Positions 26,008 through 35,440 of a stretch of 64,000 nt of DNA are shown here, piece after piece. The stretch is from J014 sp964486055 (GTDB lineage Bacteria; Acidobacteriota; Blastocatellia; Pyrinomonadales; Pyrinomonadaceae), in NCBI GenBank assembly GCA_964486055.1, contig CAZALE010000003.1, forward strand, positions 186,001 to 250,000, given 5' to 3'. The notes beneath the pieces are model-generated. The model was not told the origin of the DNA. It saw only the letters and a program-made list of their open reading frames with translations, and made no database searches. Each line of letters opens with the position of its first letter. The stretch's first letter is position 1. A program made the position numbers and the translations under genes.

Positions 26008-27921
26008 ATGAGGCGCGTATACAAATTTTCCATACTTTTTCTCATAGTTCTCTTTGTCTCTCTGCTTTTCTCCAACCACTCTTTTCTGCAGAATGTTCCA
26101 AAAACTGATGAGAAAGACCGAGAGATGGCAGAGTATATCAAGAGAGTAACCAATCGCACTTCCGAAGGGCTCGTTCCAGTTGAGACTAGAAATGGTGTAA
26201 TAGTGGATCTAAATGATCGTTTTCAGAATGTTTTTCTTGCCCGACTAGATGAAAACGATAAGCCAAGAACAGCCTGTATCACTGACATAAACGAAGCTAA
26301 TAAATTTTTCAGGAGAAATTTAGAGACTGGTGAGCCGATATACGAAAGTCTTAAGGATGACGAAGAATCAATCTATGAACTCTCTGAAAGACATAAGATG
26401 TCCCCAGAGGAATTTCTCTTCTACAGAGAAATGGTCGATAAATTTCAAAAAGGCGAATTAGGGCCTGTAAATGCCACCATAAATATCATAAACAACGACG
26501 GGCCTAATGAGGGATTCAATGATCCAACACCAGTGTCACCAGAAGGTGGCAATCCTGGTACTACCTTAGGTCAACAAAGGCTCAATGTTTTCAATCAAGC
26601 TGCTAGTATTTGGGGGGCATTTTTGGATAGCTCTGTTACCATCCAAGTTCGAGCCAATTTTGACCCTCTGACCTGCACAGCTACGAGCGCAGTTTTAGGT
26701 TCAGCAGGCACTATTTACGTAATAAGGGACTTTACCAATGCTCAGTTTGCTAACACATGGTATCACGCAGCTCTTGCGAATAAGCTAGCAGGAACCGATC
26801 TATCTACCACTAATCCTGATATATCTGCTACATTTAACAGCTCGCTACATAACAATCCTAGTTGCCTAGGAGGTTGGCGATTTTATTATGGTTACGATAA
26901 CTCTACTCCACCGAACACTATTAACCTTTTAGTGGTGGTGCTACATGAGCTGGGACATGGACTTGGGTTTTCTAGTTTTGTCAATGGATCCACTGGTCAG
27001 TTGTTTTCAGGACGCCCTGATGTTTACACAACTTTTATGTACGATCGCACTGTCAGTAAATACTGGAATAATATGACAGACGCGGAAAGGCAAACTTCTG
27101 CCACAAATAATGGCAATGTGCTCTGGGATGGCCCAAACGTGAAAATTGCTTCTAACTTTCTAACTGCTGGAAGAGAAAGCTCCACCGGAAGAGTACAGCT
27201 CTACACTCCAACCACCTTCGCGAGCGGCTCTTCAATCTCGCACTGGGATACTGCCGCCACTCCTAATCTTCTTATGGAACCATTCATAAATACTGGATTA
27301 CCGCTCACTTTAGATTTAACTAGACAACAAACTCGAGACATTGGATGGTATCGAGATACTACCAATGATCTTACCCCAGATACGATCATCAATGTGACTC
27401 CAAGTAATGCAATTTTACAAATAGGCAGCACAGCACAGGTCAACTGGACCAATACAGGCGGATTTAATCGTCCCGTGATAGTCGAACTTTCGACTGATGG
27501 TGGCAACACTTTTCCTATAGTCTTAGGAACGAATGTAACCAACACAGGTTCCTTTAACTTTACAGTCCCGAATAATCCAACTGCCCAAGGGCGAATACGA
27601 GTAAGGGAAGATAACTTTGTAGCTCCTGCTGGTGTCTCATCAAATTTCATAATAACAAACTTCTCAGCCGCCTCGGTTACGGTAGCCGGTAGAGTCCTCA
27701 ATTCTAATGGTCGCGGAGTACCGTTAGCAGTCGTCAGAATGATTTCTCAAAATGGCACTCTGCGAACCACCGTCACTAATCCCTTCGGATACTACAGATT
27801 CAATGACGTGGAGATAGGAAGTTATATCTTCAACGTCAGAAAGAAGGGATTGAACTTCCAGGATAGAACCGTCAATATCATTGAAGACGTTTCCGATTTG
27901 AACTTTGTGGCATCGCCGTGA
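26008..27921 (+). CDS. Secreted zincin-type metalloprotease with carboxypeptidase-regulatory-like C-terminal domain
   Basis: 637 residues from the ATG at 26008, which follows AAGGGGGAG. It begins with a basic signal peptide (about 1-26), then a charged propeptide-like region (to about 165). The catalytic core has a HELGHGLGF zinc motif (313-321). The third ligand is not the His of classic HExxHxxGxxH; the equivalent position is Ser. A beta-rich region follows, and residues about 555-637 form a carboxypeptidase-regulatory-like repeat (VAGRVLNSNGRGVPLAVV, then GYYRFNDVEIGSYIF). HELGHGLGF proteins are widespread secreted proteases of poorly known specificity. Transcription from 25929-25957 is likely. 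The partner gene is divergent and unrelated. Confidence 0.82.
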   Translation: MRRVYKFSILFLIVLFVSLLFSNHSFLQNVPKTDEKDREMAEYIKRVTNRTSEGLVPVETRNGVIVDLNDRFQNVFLARLDENDKPRTACITDINEANKFFRRNLETGEPIYESLKDDEESIYELSERHKMSPEEFLFYREMVDKFQKGELGPVNATINIINNDGPNEGFNDPTPVSPEGGNPGTTLGQQRLNVFNQAASIWGAFLDSSVTIQVRANFDPLTCTATSAVLGSAGTIYVIRDFTNAQFANTWYHAALANKLAGTDLSTTNPDISATFNSSLHNNPSCLGGWRFYYGYDNSTPPNTINLLVVVLHELGHGLGFSSFVNGSTGQLFSGRPDVYTTFMYDRTVSKYWNNMTDAERQTSATNNGNVLWDGPNVKIASNFLTAGRESSTGRVQLYTPTTFASGSSISHWDTAATPNLLMEPFINTGLPLTLDLTRQQTRDIGWYRDTTNDLTPDTIINVTPSNAILQIGSTAQVNWTNTGGFNRPVIVELSTDGGNTFPIVLGTNVTNTGSFNFTVPNNPTAQGRIRVREDNFVAPAGVSSNFIITNFSAASVTVAGRVLNSNGRGVPLAVVRMISQNGTLRTTVTNPFGYYRFNDVEIGSYIFNVRKKGLNFQDRTVNIIEDVSDLNFVASP

Positions 27922-27931
27922 TTTCATCGAT

Positions 27932-27960
27932 TTGAAAAGGATGAGTAAAAATTGTATGCT
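27932..27960 (+). promoter_or_regulatory. Promoter of tRNA-Leu
   Basis: TTGAAA (27932-27937) and TATGCT (27955-27960) are spaced by 17 bases, about 22 bases before the mature tRNA 5' end after allowing for the initiation site. Confidence 0.5.
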
Positions 27961-27988
27961 ATAGCTTTGCTGACAGAGGTTTGGAAAT

Positions 27989-28078
27989 GCCGGAGTGGCG
28001 AAATTGGTATACGCACTAGACTCAAAATCTAGCGGGCTTTCACGGCCCATGTCGGTTCGAGTCCGACCTCCGGCACCA
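27989..28078 (+). tRNA. tRNA-Leu (CAA)
   Basis: A 90-nt class II tRNA. Acceptor arm GCCGGAG pairs with CTCCGGC, and discriminator A is followed by an encoded CCA. The anticodon loop CTCAAAA gives anticodon CAA, reading UUG. A long variable arm (GCGGGCTTTCACGGCC region) and the TTCGAGT T-loop fit leucine. Confidence 0.96.
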
Positions 28079-28082
28079 TGAG

Positions 28083-28122
28083 AATTAAAAAGCCCTGATA
28101 TTTCAGGGCTTTTTAATTTGAT
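28083..28122. terminator. Bidirectional terminator between tRNA-Leu and nrdJ
   Basis: A perfect 16-bp stem (28083-28098 with 28103-28118) encloses a 4-base loop, with A/T runs on both sides so that either strand gives a T-tract. It can end both the tRNA transcript and the convergent nrdJ transcript. Confidence 0.88.
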
Positions 28123-28140
28123 CATCATCTTGATCAAAGA

Positions 28141-30633
28141 TTATTTACACTTCGAGTAACCGCAATCCAAACATAAGTCACAACCAGAAGCCATCTGTAA
28201 AACTCCCCCGCATTCTGGACAGCTTCTTTTATCTAAAGCCGTTTCTCTCTGCTGCAATGCTACGACGCTCTCCTCTGGCATTGGATGCTTCTTAAAATTT
28301 CTAAGAGAATCTGGCAAGCCGTTTAATCTTCGATACGTAATTAGCAAACATTCAGCGACGGCCTGCTCAGGCGAGGTAAGCAATCTCCCATTAAACCATA
28401 CGGAGTGTGTACCGATTATTCTTTCCAGGATCTCTGCGACTTCTTCCACAGTAAAGCCTCCTCTTAACATTTTTGACGCCAGTAATCCGACGCTTCCGCT
28501 AATTGGACCTGTAGCAAACACCTCCAATATCTGTTTACCATCTGTGTTCACCGTCACAAAAAGATTACGTCCGTCGAAAGGAATTCGCCAGGTATAACCC
28601 TGCAGTTCCATCGGACGTTCGATTTCTATTTTTCTCGGCCTTTGCTCATTATTTTGCTCAGCTCTAACCTCTATCCTCTCTTGCTTTTTAGAAACTTGAT
28701 TTAAGACTTGTCCTGTTCTAGATCCATCGCGATAATACGAGACACACTTACAACCAAGCTCATAAGCCAAACGATACAACGCATCTACGGAGGCAATCGT
28801 ATCATCAGCAGCTCCGTTGCAAGTTTTAGATACAGAATTATCAACATTCCTTTGTGCTGCAGCAAGGATTTTCACATGTTGTTCAGCCGTAATCTTGTGA
28901 GCTGAGATGAAATACTCAGGCAATTTATCCTCGTGCTCTACGACATATTCAGCAGCGCGGCGGATTGATTCTTCATCCTGAAAATCTACCTCTAAGCCTA
29001 ATACCTTAGCTGCTAATGGATGAACGTATACTCTGGTGCCGAGAGAATCCTGGCGTACATAGGCCCATGAAAAATTAGGCTCTATTCCGGATGATGTCTC
29101 AGCCACCAGCGAGATTGTCCCGGTTGGTGCAACAGTCGTAACCTCATAATTTCTCGGCGTGAAATGCGTCGTGGCATCTAAGCCAAGCTCTTGAGTGAAA
29201 AATTGCTTGTAAAGATCATAGTTAGGCTCAAACTCCGGAAATACTCCTTTTTCTCGTCCGAGAGCGAAACTCTCAAGCCATGCCGTCTGCCTGATAAAGC
29301 CCATAACCTCATGCATCACAGCTATAGATTCATCGGATCCATAAATGACACGAAGACGAAGTAGCAGGTCAGCAAATCCCATGATACCTAAACCTATCGG
29401 GCGCGTGCGTTTCACAACATCTGTTATTTCTGGCAAAGGAAAATATCCGGCGTCAATGACATTATCCAGGAATCTGACAGACCACTTGACCACTTCTTGC
29501 AGCCGATTCCAATCAATTTTTTCTTTCCAATCACCTGTCGCTCTTTCATTGAAGAACTTTGCGACATCAATGGAGCCCAAATTACAAGCATTATTGAAAT
29601 GTAAAAACTGCTCAGCACATGGATTACATGAAAAAAGTGGTCCCATTGAATTCACTAAGAAATTGTGTCGATTTACAGTATCAATGAAGGCTATTCCCGG
29701 CTCAGCATACTTATGAGCAGATGCAACTATTCGATTCCAGACATCTGGAGCATAAATCATTCCAGGTTTAGGAGGTTCTTGTCTAACGCAATTAGATAAA
29801 TCTGTCTCTAAAAAAGCTTGACGGTCCACAAAGGTTATAGTTTCACCATTTGGGCGTCGAAAAACAGCGTAGTTATCCTCTGTTACTGGGTCAAAAACTG
29901 GTTTATCCCAAGGCTTCCCGTTCCACTCGGTCTGAAACCATTCTTTCCTGTCGACTGCTTTGAGAAAATCATCTGTAACGTTAACCGAGATATTAAAATT
30001 AGTCAGGCTAGTTTGATCATTTTTTGCGTGTACGAACCGCAAAATGTCAGGGTGGGTAACTCTGAGCATCCCCATGTTGGCACCGCGCCTAACACCACCT
30101 TGTTTTACAACTTCCGTCATTGTGTTGACTATGTTCATGAAACTGACTGGACCGGATGCTACACCTCTTGTGGAATTAACCATCGCTCCAGCCGGGCGGA
30201 TAAACTCATACGTCATCCCTGTACCACCACCACTTTGGTGAATGATTGCGCAGCGTTTAGCATGTTCCATTATTCCTTCTATCGAATCAGGAACCTCCAG
30301 AACAAAGCATGCGGACAACTGCCCTCTTGGTTTCCCGGCGTTTACCAGGCAAGGAGTGTTCGGTATGAACTCACGCCTTAACATTATGCCGGTCATCGCT
30401 TTATAAAATCTCTGTCGCATATGCTGATCTGCTTCTACCTTCGCAACAGCTCCAACGACACGACGAACTATATCTTCCCAAGTCTCGATCGGCCTGCCCT
30501 CCGAGTCCCTTACGCTATATCGTTTAAAAATAACCTTCTTAGCGTTTAACCCAAGTGGACGATATGACTGCTCAAATCCGTTGCCGCCGTGCGCTAATGT
30601 TCCGCTTTCTCTTACCAAGGGTTCAAAAGCCAT
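28141..30633 (-). CDS. nrdJ: Adenosylcobalamin-dependent (class II) ribonucleotide reductase
   Basis: 830 residues. Motifs include NTPCLVNAGKPRGQLSACF (92-110, redox Cys109), IHQSGGGTGMTYEFIRP, the radical-site segment NPCAEQFLHFNNACNLG (about 338-354) and PTGTISLVAETSSGIEPNF. The C-terminal part has a TSCPD-like domain and a four-Cys tail (CPECGG, CDLCLDCG) that probably shuttles reducing power or binds zinc. The enzyme makes deoxynucleotides from ribonucleotides using coenzyme B12 and works with or without oxygen. No NrdA/NrdB genes occur nearby. AAGGAG precedes the ATG, and a near-consensus promoter lies at 30703-30675. It has no N-terminal ATP-cone. Confidence 0.95.
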   Translation of the reverse strand: MAFEPLVRESGTLAHGGNGFEQSYRPLGLNAKKVIFKRYSVRDSEGRPIETWEDIVRRVVGAVAKVEADQHMRQRFYKAMTGIMLRREFIPNTPCLVNAGKPRGQLSACFVLEVPDSIEGIMEHAKRCAIIHQSGGGTGMTYEFIRPAGAMVNSTRGVASGPVSFMNIVNTMTEVVKQGGVRRGANMGMLRVTHPDILRFVHAKNDQTSLTNFNISVNVTDDFLKAVDRKEWFQTEWNGKPWDKPVFDPVTEDNYAVFRRPNGETITFVDRQAFLETDLSNCVRQEPPKPGMIYAPDVWNRIVASAHKYAEPGIAFIDTVNRHNFLVNSMGPLFSCNPCAEQFLHFNNACNLGSIDVAKFFNERATGDWKEKIDWNRLQEVVKWSVRFLDNVIDAGYFPLPEITDVVKRTRPIGLGIMGFADLLLRLRVIYGSDESIAVMHEVMGFIRQTAWLESFALGREKGVFPEFEPNYDLYKQFFTQELGLDATTHFTPRNYEVTTVAPTGTISLVAETSSGIEPNFSWAYVRQDSLGTRVYVHPLAAKVLGLEVDFQDEESIRRAAEYVVEHEDKLPEYFISAHKITAEQHVKILAAAQRNVDNSVSKTCNGAADDTIASVDALYRLAYELGCKCVSYYRDGSRTGQVLNQVSKKQERIEVRAEQNNEQRPRKIEIERPMELQGYTWRIPFDGRNLFVTVNTDGKQILEVFATGPISGSVGLLASKMLRGGFTVEEVAEILERIIGTHSVWFNGRLLTSPEQAVAECLLITYRRLNGLPDSLRNFKKHPMPEESVVALQQRETALDKRSCPECGGVLQMASGCDLCLDCGYSKCK

Positions 30634-30674
30634 AATTTCGCTCCTTAAAATTTAAATTTTTTTAACCACTCGAT

Positions 30675-30703
30675 ACGATATTTCAATTTTCTTACTTTGT
30701 CAA
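30675..30703 (-). promoter_or_regulatory. Strong sigma70-type promoter of nrdJ
   Basis: On the minus strand a consensus TTGACA (30703-30698) is 17 bases from TATCGT (30680-30675). The predicted start near 30668 leaves about 35 bases of leader, too short for a cobalamin riboswitch downstream of it. Confidence 0.6.
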
Positions 30704-30829
30704 GAAAAATAACAACATTTTGGATATTTTAAAAAGCACTCAACAAAATACTGTATAGTTGCGCAGTACAAGCTGGCAAACATTGATGTATGTTTGACTT
30801 AGCAAGCTTGAATTCTGAAACTGGAAGTT

Positions 30830-31729
30830 ATGGACAAAGTAATAAGAGGAACAGCTGCAGATGGTACGATCAGGGTAATGTCAGCAATAACCACTGAAAC
30901 TGTGGCGGAAGCAATAAGAAGACATAACACCGCTCCTACAGCTTCAGCGGCTTTCGGTAGAGTTTTGACAGGCACTATACTTCTAGCTTCAACACTAAAG
31001 GACTTCGACAGAATAACGCTGAAAATTGAATGTGACGGTCCCATAGGCAGTATAACTGCCGAAGCTAACCCCGATGGTAAGGTCCGTGGATATGTAAAAA
31101 ATCCATTGGCTGATCTACCATTGAAAGAAAACGGAAAATTTGACGTAAAGGGCATTATCGGTAGTGGCATGTTATATGTAATCCGGGAGGAAGGTTTTGA
31201 CATAGGATTGTACAGAGAGCCGTACTATGGCTCGGTTCCAATCGTATCAGGGGAAATAGCAGAAGACATAGCATATTATCTAGCAAAATCTGAGCAGATT
31301 CCATCTGCAGTAATTCTAGGTGTCTTACTACATAATCAAGCGCCATATGTTAAGGCATCCGGAGGAGTTATGATTCAGGTAATGCCGGGCGCCGACGAGA
31401 AGATAGTCCAAGCTATAGAAGAAAGCATTAAAAAAGCTCCGCAATTGACGACTGCGGTAATACAAGGCGCATCAGTAGAGGACTTGCTAAGGATGGCCTT
31501 AGGTGAAGTTAGCTTTGAAATTCTTCAGGAAAAACCAGTCAAATTTGAATGCAATTGCTCTCTGGAAAGAGCGATTAGGGTGGTTTCTGCCTTGAATAAG
31601 GACGAAATAGAAAACATGCTCCAGGAAAACAAAGGAGCTCTTATCACCTGTGGTTTCTGCAATGCTGTCTATAAGCTGGAAGAAAAAGATTTGATCAATA
31701 TCCTCGATTCCATGGGGCAAGAACAATAA
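30830..31729 (+). CDS. hslO: Hsp33 redox-regulated chaperone
   Basis: 299 residues, the standard length. It begins MDKVIRGTAADGTIRV. The C-terminal redox switch has the CxC (CNC) and CxxC (CGFC) zinc-binding pairs at about residues 240-276, separated by 30 residues as in Hsp33. GSVPIVSGEIAEDIAYYLAKSEQIPSAV is a conserved core segment. Oxidation releases zinc and activates the holdase chaperone in the cytoplasm. GGAAG lies upstream of the ATG. It is divergent from nrdJ and followed by about 250 bases with no gene. Confidence 0.95.
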   Translation: MDKVIRGTAADGTIRVMSAITTETVAEAIRRHNTAPTASAAFGRVLTGTILLASTLKDFDRITLKIECDGPIGSITAEANPDGKVRGYVKNPLADLPLKENGKFDVKGIIGSGMLYVIREEGFDIGLYREPYYGSVPIVSGEIAEDIAYYLAKSEQIPSAVILGVLLHNQAPYVKASGGVMIQVMPGADEKIVQAIEESIKKAPQLTTAVIQGASVEDLLRMALGEVSFEILQEKPVKFECNCSLERAIRVVSALNKDEIENMLQENKGALITCGFCNAVYKLEEKDLINILDSMGQEQ

Positions 31730-31976
31730 ACGGAAGCGACAAAATCGGCTTTTATGCTTCATCCGATAGGTACTTAAAATTTGCTGATCACTCCAGAGGC
31801 TCAACTTGAGTAATAAAATAGAACTACAGACTCTGATAAACACAAGATTGAATGTGTGATGAGTTTATTTTCGGAGAGGCTCGAATATTTAGTGTTAAGT
31901 TGCCGTGTATCAAACTGATCAAGGGATCGATATTTTTACGTGAAAAGAGAGTGCCGCATCTTCTTGAGAAAAAGAG

Positions 31977-32906
31977 TCAGATATGTATAGCTGCTCTTCT
32001 CAATCCGAAGAATACTTCCTTAACAGCACGAATAGTGTTAGCATGAATCTCCACGGTATCTTCAAGTTTTTCCGCATAGCCACCGCTCATTGTAGTTACA
32101 ATGGGAATTTGATGATCTTTGGCAAACTTTAATACCATTTCATCCCTTCTTCTCAGCCCATCGATCGTGAGTTTCAATCGCCCAAGTTTGTCTTTTTCAT
32201 AAGGATCAGCTCCAGCGAGATAAAAAACCACGTCAGGATTGTGCATAAAAATTCTAGGTAGGGCTTGTTCTAGAATTTCCAGATATTCATCATCAGTGGT
32301 TCCGTCAGCGAGTTCGATATCTAGAGAGGATTTCTCCTTGTGCAAAGGATAGTTTTTAGCGCCATGCATAGAGAACGTGAACACATCTTTGTCATGCTGG
32401 AAAATGAAAGCCGTTCCATCTCCTTGATGTACGTCACAATCTATCACCAAAGCTTTTTTTATCAGGTTCTCACGTTGGAGCACCCTGATGGCAACAGCCA
32501 CGTCGTTAAAAACGCAAAACCCCTCGCCTCTATCCGGATAGGCATGATGTGTCCCGCCAGCTAAATTTGATGAAATTCCATACCTGAGGGCATGCTTACC
32601 AGCATTGATTGTGCCAGATGTAGCCAGAAATGAACGCCTTACTAATGACTTTGACCAAGGTAACCCTAACCTTCTTATTTCCTTCTCGGTTAATTTTCCC
32701 TCCATGAAACGGGTAACATAATCTAGCGTATGCACTAAACAAAGGTCTTCAATCGCTGCAGGCTGCGGCTCTATGATTTCATCTGATTCTAAAGTGCCCT
32801 CGAGAAGTAATTTATCTCTGACCAATTCGAACTTTTTTATTGGAAAAACATGAGTTTCCCCGATGTCTGCGTAGTAGTAAGGAGAGTAAAAAACCTTGTA
32901 AATCAT
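31977..32906 (-). CDS. Histone deacetylase-family (arginase/deacetylase fold) protein
   Basis: 309 residues. Signature HDAC residues are present: His120-His121 in GGTHHAYPDRGEGF, zinc ligands Asp158, His160 (DCDVHQGDGT) and Asp234 (AGADPYEKD), and Tyr277 in MSGGYAEK. Bacterial members include acetoin-utilisation AcuC-like and acetylpolyamine deacetylases; the true substrate here is unknown. Its ATG overlaps the stop of the preceding kinase gene (ATGA), implying coupled translation. That makes a link between protein phosphorylation and deacetylation possible but unproven. Confidence 0.9.
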   Translation of the reverse strand: MIYKVFYSPYYYADIGETHVFPIKKFELVRDKLLLEGTLESDEIIEPQPAAIEDLCLVHTLDYVTRFMEGKLTEKEIRRLGLPWSKSLVRRSFLATSGTINAGKHALRYGISSNLAGGTHHAYPDRGEGFCVFNDVAVAIRVLQRENLIKKALVIDCDVHQGDGTAFIFQHDKDVFTFSMHGAKNYPLHKEKSSLDIELADGTTDDEYLEILEQALPRIFMHNPDVVFYLAGADPYEKDKLGRLKLTIDGLRRRDEMVLKFAKDHQIPIVTTMSGGYAEKLEDTVEIHANTIRAVKEVFFGLRRAAIHI

Positions 32907-35326
32907 TGGTGTTCAATTTTCTCGATCAGTTCTTGAAAACGTTGATCCTGACGCAGTGGATCAAGCATCTTGTCAGCTAAAAACCATGGCTTATTTTCGT
33001 TGCCGAGGCGCACAGCCCTTTCTAGCCACTTGAAAGCTTCGTCTATCTCGCCCAGCTGAGCATTCGCAGAAGCCATCCAATAAGCGATGTCATAATCAGA
33101 TTTTGCTAATGTTCGCACTTTATCCGTGAATTGAGACCGTGCTTCATCATGCTGGCCCTGATTAGCCAGAAAGATGGCATAAAGGGCACGCAGCCCTTCC
33201 ATCTGTGGGTTCTTCTGTAAAACATCTCGAATCAAGCTTAAGCCATTGTCCTTTTCACCTTGATAGTAGAGAACTGCTCCACGGAATGCTCTGATCAATG
33301 GGTGATTTGGTTCAATCGAGGCGCCTTTATCGAGTTCTTGTAACGCCTTATCATATTGACCTCGGTACAAATGGATTCTAGCTTTATTGTAACTAGAGAT
33401 CACCCGCGCTGCTGGATCAAGTTTTGCCAATTTTTCCCAGCTCTTCAGCGCTTCTTCATACTCGCCGTTAAGTCTATGTAGCGTTCCTTTGACAAAATAA
33501 AGTGCTCCTTCATTTGGGAATTGATCAGTTAATAATTTGATTTCAGCTTGGGCTTTCTTCTTCTCGCCCCTTGACAAATAAATCAACACCATCAACACTC
33601 TAGCCTCCGCAACATTTGGGTCATACATGAACGCCTTGCTAAAAGCAGCCTCAGCGTAAGTGTAATCCTCTGCACTACCCATTCCTTTAAAGACCCTATT
33701 TGCGTAACAGGCGCCTAGACCTGAGTAAGCAAGGGCAAATTCTGGATCTAACTCGATGGCCTTTTTAAAATGGTGTATTGCTTGCTCGCAATCATCATTT
33801 GAGAGGCTATGGAATATGAACCTGCCGAATAGATCCCTACCGCGCAAATATTCTTCATAGGCCTTTGGATTCTGTGTCGGAGCTTGTCCAAGCTTCTCTA
33901 ATTCCTTGGGTGAAAGTTCGAGTTGCAAGCCTTGTAGGATCTGGCGACTTATTGTATCTTGCAAGGCGAATATATCACTGCCTTCACCGTCAATTCGATC
34001 GCTCCAGAGAATCTCACCTGAGTCAACATCTAACAACTGAGCGGTAACCCTCATCTTGTTACCAACTCTGATAAAGCCGGCAGATAATACGGCGTCGACA
34101 TTTAACTCTCGACCAGCATCTCTGGGATCAATTTCTACATTCAGATACCTTGCGATAACCGATGATGGCCGCACAATCAGTGACTTTAATTTGGCAAGCT
34201 CGGTGATGACAGCATCAGCCAGCGAAAACTCGTAGAAATTCACCTCTGGATCATTCGCTAAATTCTTGAAGGGTAATATTGCAATGCTTTTTTTCTCAAG
34301 TCCAGCCGATGTCATAGATGCTTCATTAATGCTCGGTTGAGTTGATATTGCTGCTGGACTTTTTAACGAAGAAGCATCAGATTGGGCTTTACCCGTTAAC
34401 CAATCCCACGCTCTTCTGACAAAACTCTGACTTTTAGCGTGTCTGGGAACGATCGTATCACCGAATGACGAGAGCATTTCACCAGTCACTTGGAAATATA
34501 TGCGCTTTAAGTCGTCCCGCATCTCTGCTATTTTTTGATAACGATCCTTTGGATCTTTAGCTAGAGCTTTATCAATTATTTGTTGAAGTCCTTCGGGTAC
34601 AGGGTCTGGTCGCATTTCTGATATTGGTTTTGGTGTTCCGTATAAAACCTGATGCCTCACATCAACAACTGTTTTTCCCTGAAACGCCCAAATTCCTGTA
34701 AGCATCTCGTAAAGCAAGACTCCTGTGGAAAAGATATCAGCTCGATGATCAGCTCTCTCACCTCTAGCTTGCTCAGGCGCAGCATAAGTTGCAGTTCCAT
34801 AAGGTATGCCGACTTCTGTAATTTCGGCTCTCTCATTAGACTGCTTGTCGTCATCGTACAAAAGCTTTGCTAGACCGAAATCCAATATCTTAACTCTGCC
34901 AGAGGGGGTGACCATTACATTGCCTGCTTTTATATCCCTGTGTATTATGCCTTTAGAATGCGTATAAGCTAAAGCATCACATACCTGTATTGCTATGCTC
35001 AAAGCACTTTTCAACTCTAATGGTTTACCTGCAACCAGCTGACGGATGTTTTTCCCCTCAACATACTGCATCGCAATATAGTAGATGCCCTGAAACTCGC
35101 CAAATTCATAAATAGTGCAGATATTTGGATGATCGAGCTGAGAGCACAGCTGAGCCTCTCGCTCAAAACGTTTGAAACTAGCTGTCTTAGCAGTTAACTC
35201 AGCAGGCAAAATTTTAATAACTACAGTTCTATTGAGTCTGGTGTCTAGAGCTTTATAAACCGTTCCCTGACCGCCCGAACCTATTTTTTCTAAAATCTTG
35301 TATTGATAAATGCTGGATCCGATCAT
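32903..35326 (-). CDS. Ser/Thr protein kinase with TolB-like and TPR regions
   Basis: 807 residues from the ATG at 35326. An in-frame TTG at 35380 would add 18 residues but has no better ribosome site; AAAGG lies rather far upstream of the ATG, so the start is uncertain. The kinase domain (about 5-275) has KIGSGGQGTVY, catalytic Lys39 (VIK), HRDIKAGN (Asp131) and DFG (Asp150). A linker with no TM segment leads to a TolB/FlgO-like region starting SIAILPFKNLANDPEVNFYE, then six or more TPR units to the C-terminus. It is probably soluble. This architecture is frequent in Acidobacteriota. Possible partners are the FHA proteins and PP2C phosphatase elsewhere in the window. Confidence 0.9.
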   Translation of the reverse strand: MIGSSIYQYKILEKIGSGGQGTVYKALDTRLNRTVVIKILPAELTAKTASFKRFEREAQLCSQLDHPNICTIYEFGEFQGIYYIAMQYVEGKNIRQLVAGKPLELKSALSIAIQVCDALAYTHSKGIIHRDIKAGNVMVTPSGRVKILDFGLAKLLYDDDKQSNERAEITEVGIPYGTATYAAPEQARGERADHRADIFSTGVLLYEMLTGIWAFQGKTVVDVRHQVLYGTPKPISEMRPDPVPEGLQQIIDKALAKDPKDRYQKIAEMRDDLKRIYFQVTGEMLSSFGDTIVPRHAKSQSFVRRAWDWLTGKAQSDASSLKSPAAISTQPSINEASMTSAGLEKKSIAILPFKNLANDPEVNFYEFSLADAVITELAKLKSLIVRPSSVIARYLNVEIDPRDAGRELNVDAVLSAGFIRVGNKMRVTAQLLDVDSGEILWSDRIDGEGSDIFALQDTISRQILQGLQLELSPKELEKLGQAPTQNPKAYEEYLRGRDLFGRFIFHSLSNDDCEQAIHHFKKAIELDPEFALAYSGLGACYANRVFKGMGSAEDYTYAEAAFSKAFMYDPNVAEARVLMVLIYLSRGEKKKAQAEIKLLTDQFPNEGALYFVKGTLHRLNGEYEEALKSWEKLAKLDPAARVISSYNKARIHLYRGQYDKALQELDKGASIEPNHPLIRAFRGAVLYYQGEKDNGLSLIRDVLQKNPQMEGLRALYAIFLANQGQHDEARSQFTDKVRTLAKSDYDIAYWMASANAQLGEIDEAFKWLERAVRLGNENKPWFLADKMLDPLRQDQRFQELIEKIEHQ

Positions 35327-35440
35327 CAGTTCATCACGACCTTTCAACTCATCCGTTTCATTATATTCAAATGAAATCAACTCTAAAAATAGTAAAGCAA
35401 ATTAGTCTAACAGTGAATCGATCTCAAGCAATATAAATCC

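Noticed and set aside
27201..27701. 166-codon minus-strand open frame
   Set aside because: Antisense to the metalloprotease gene, which has signal peptide, zinc motif and promoter. It is a shadow frame.
29818..30381. 187-codon plus-strand open frame
   Set aside because: Antisense to the well-conserved nrdJ; no Shine-Dalgarno site and no recognisable motif.
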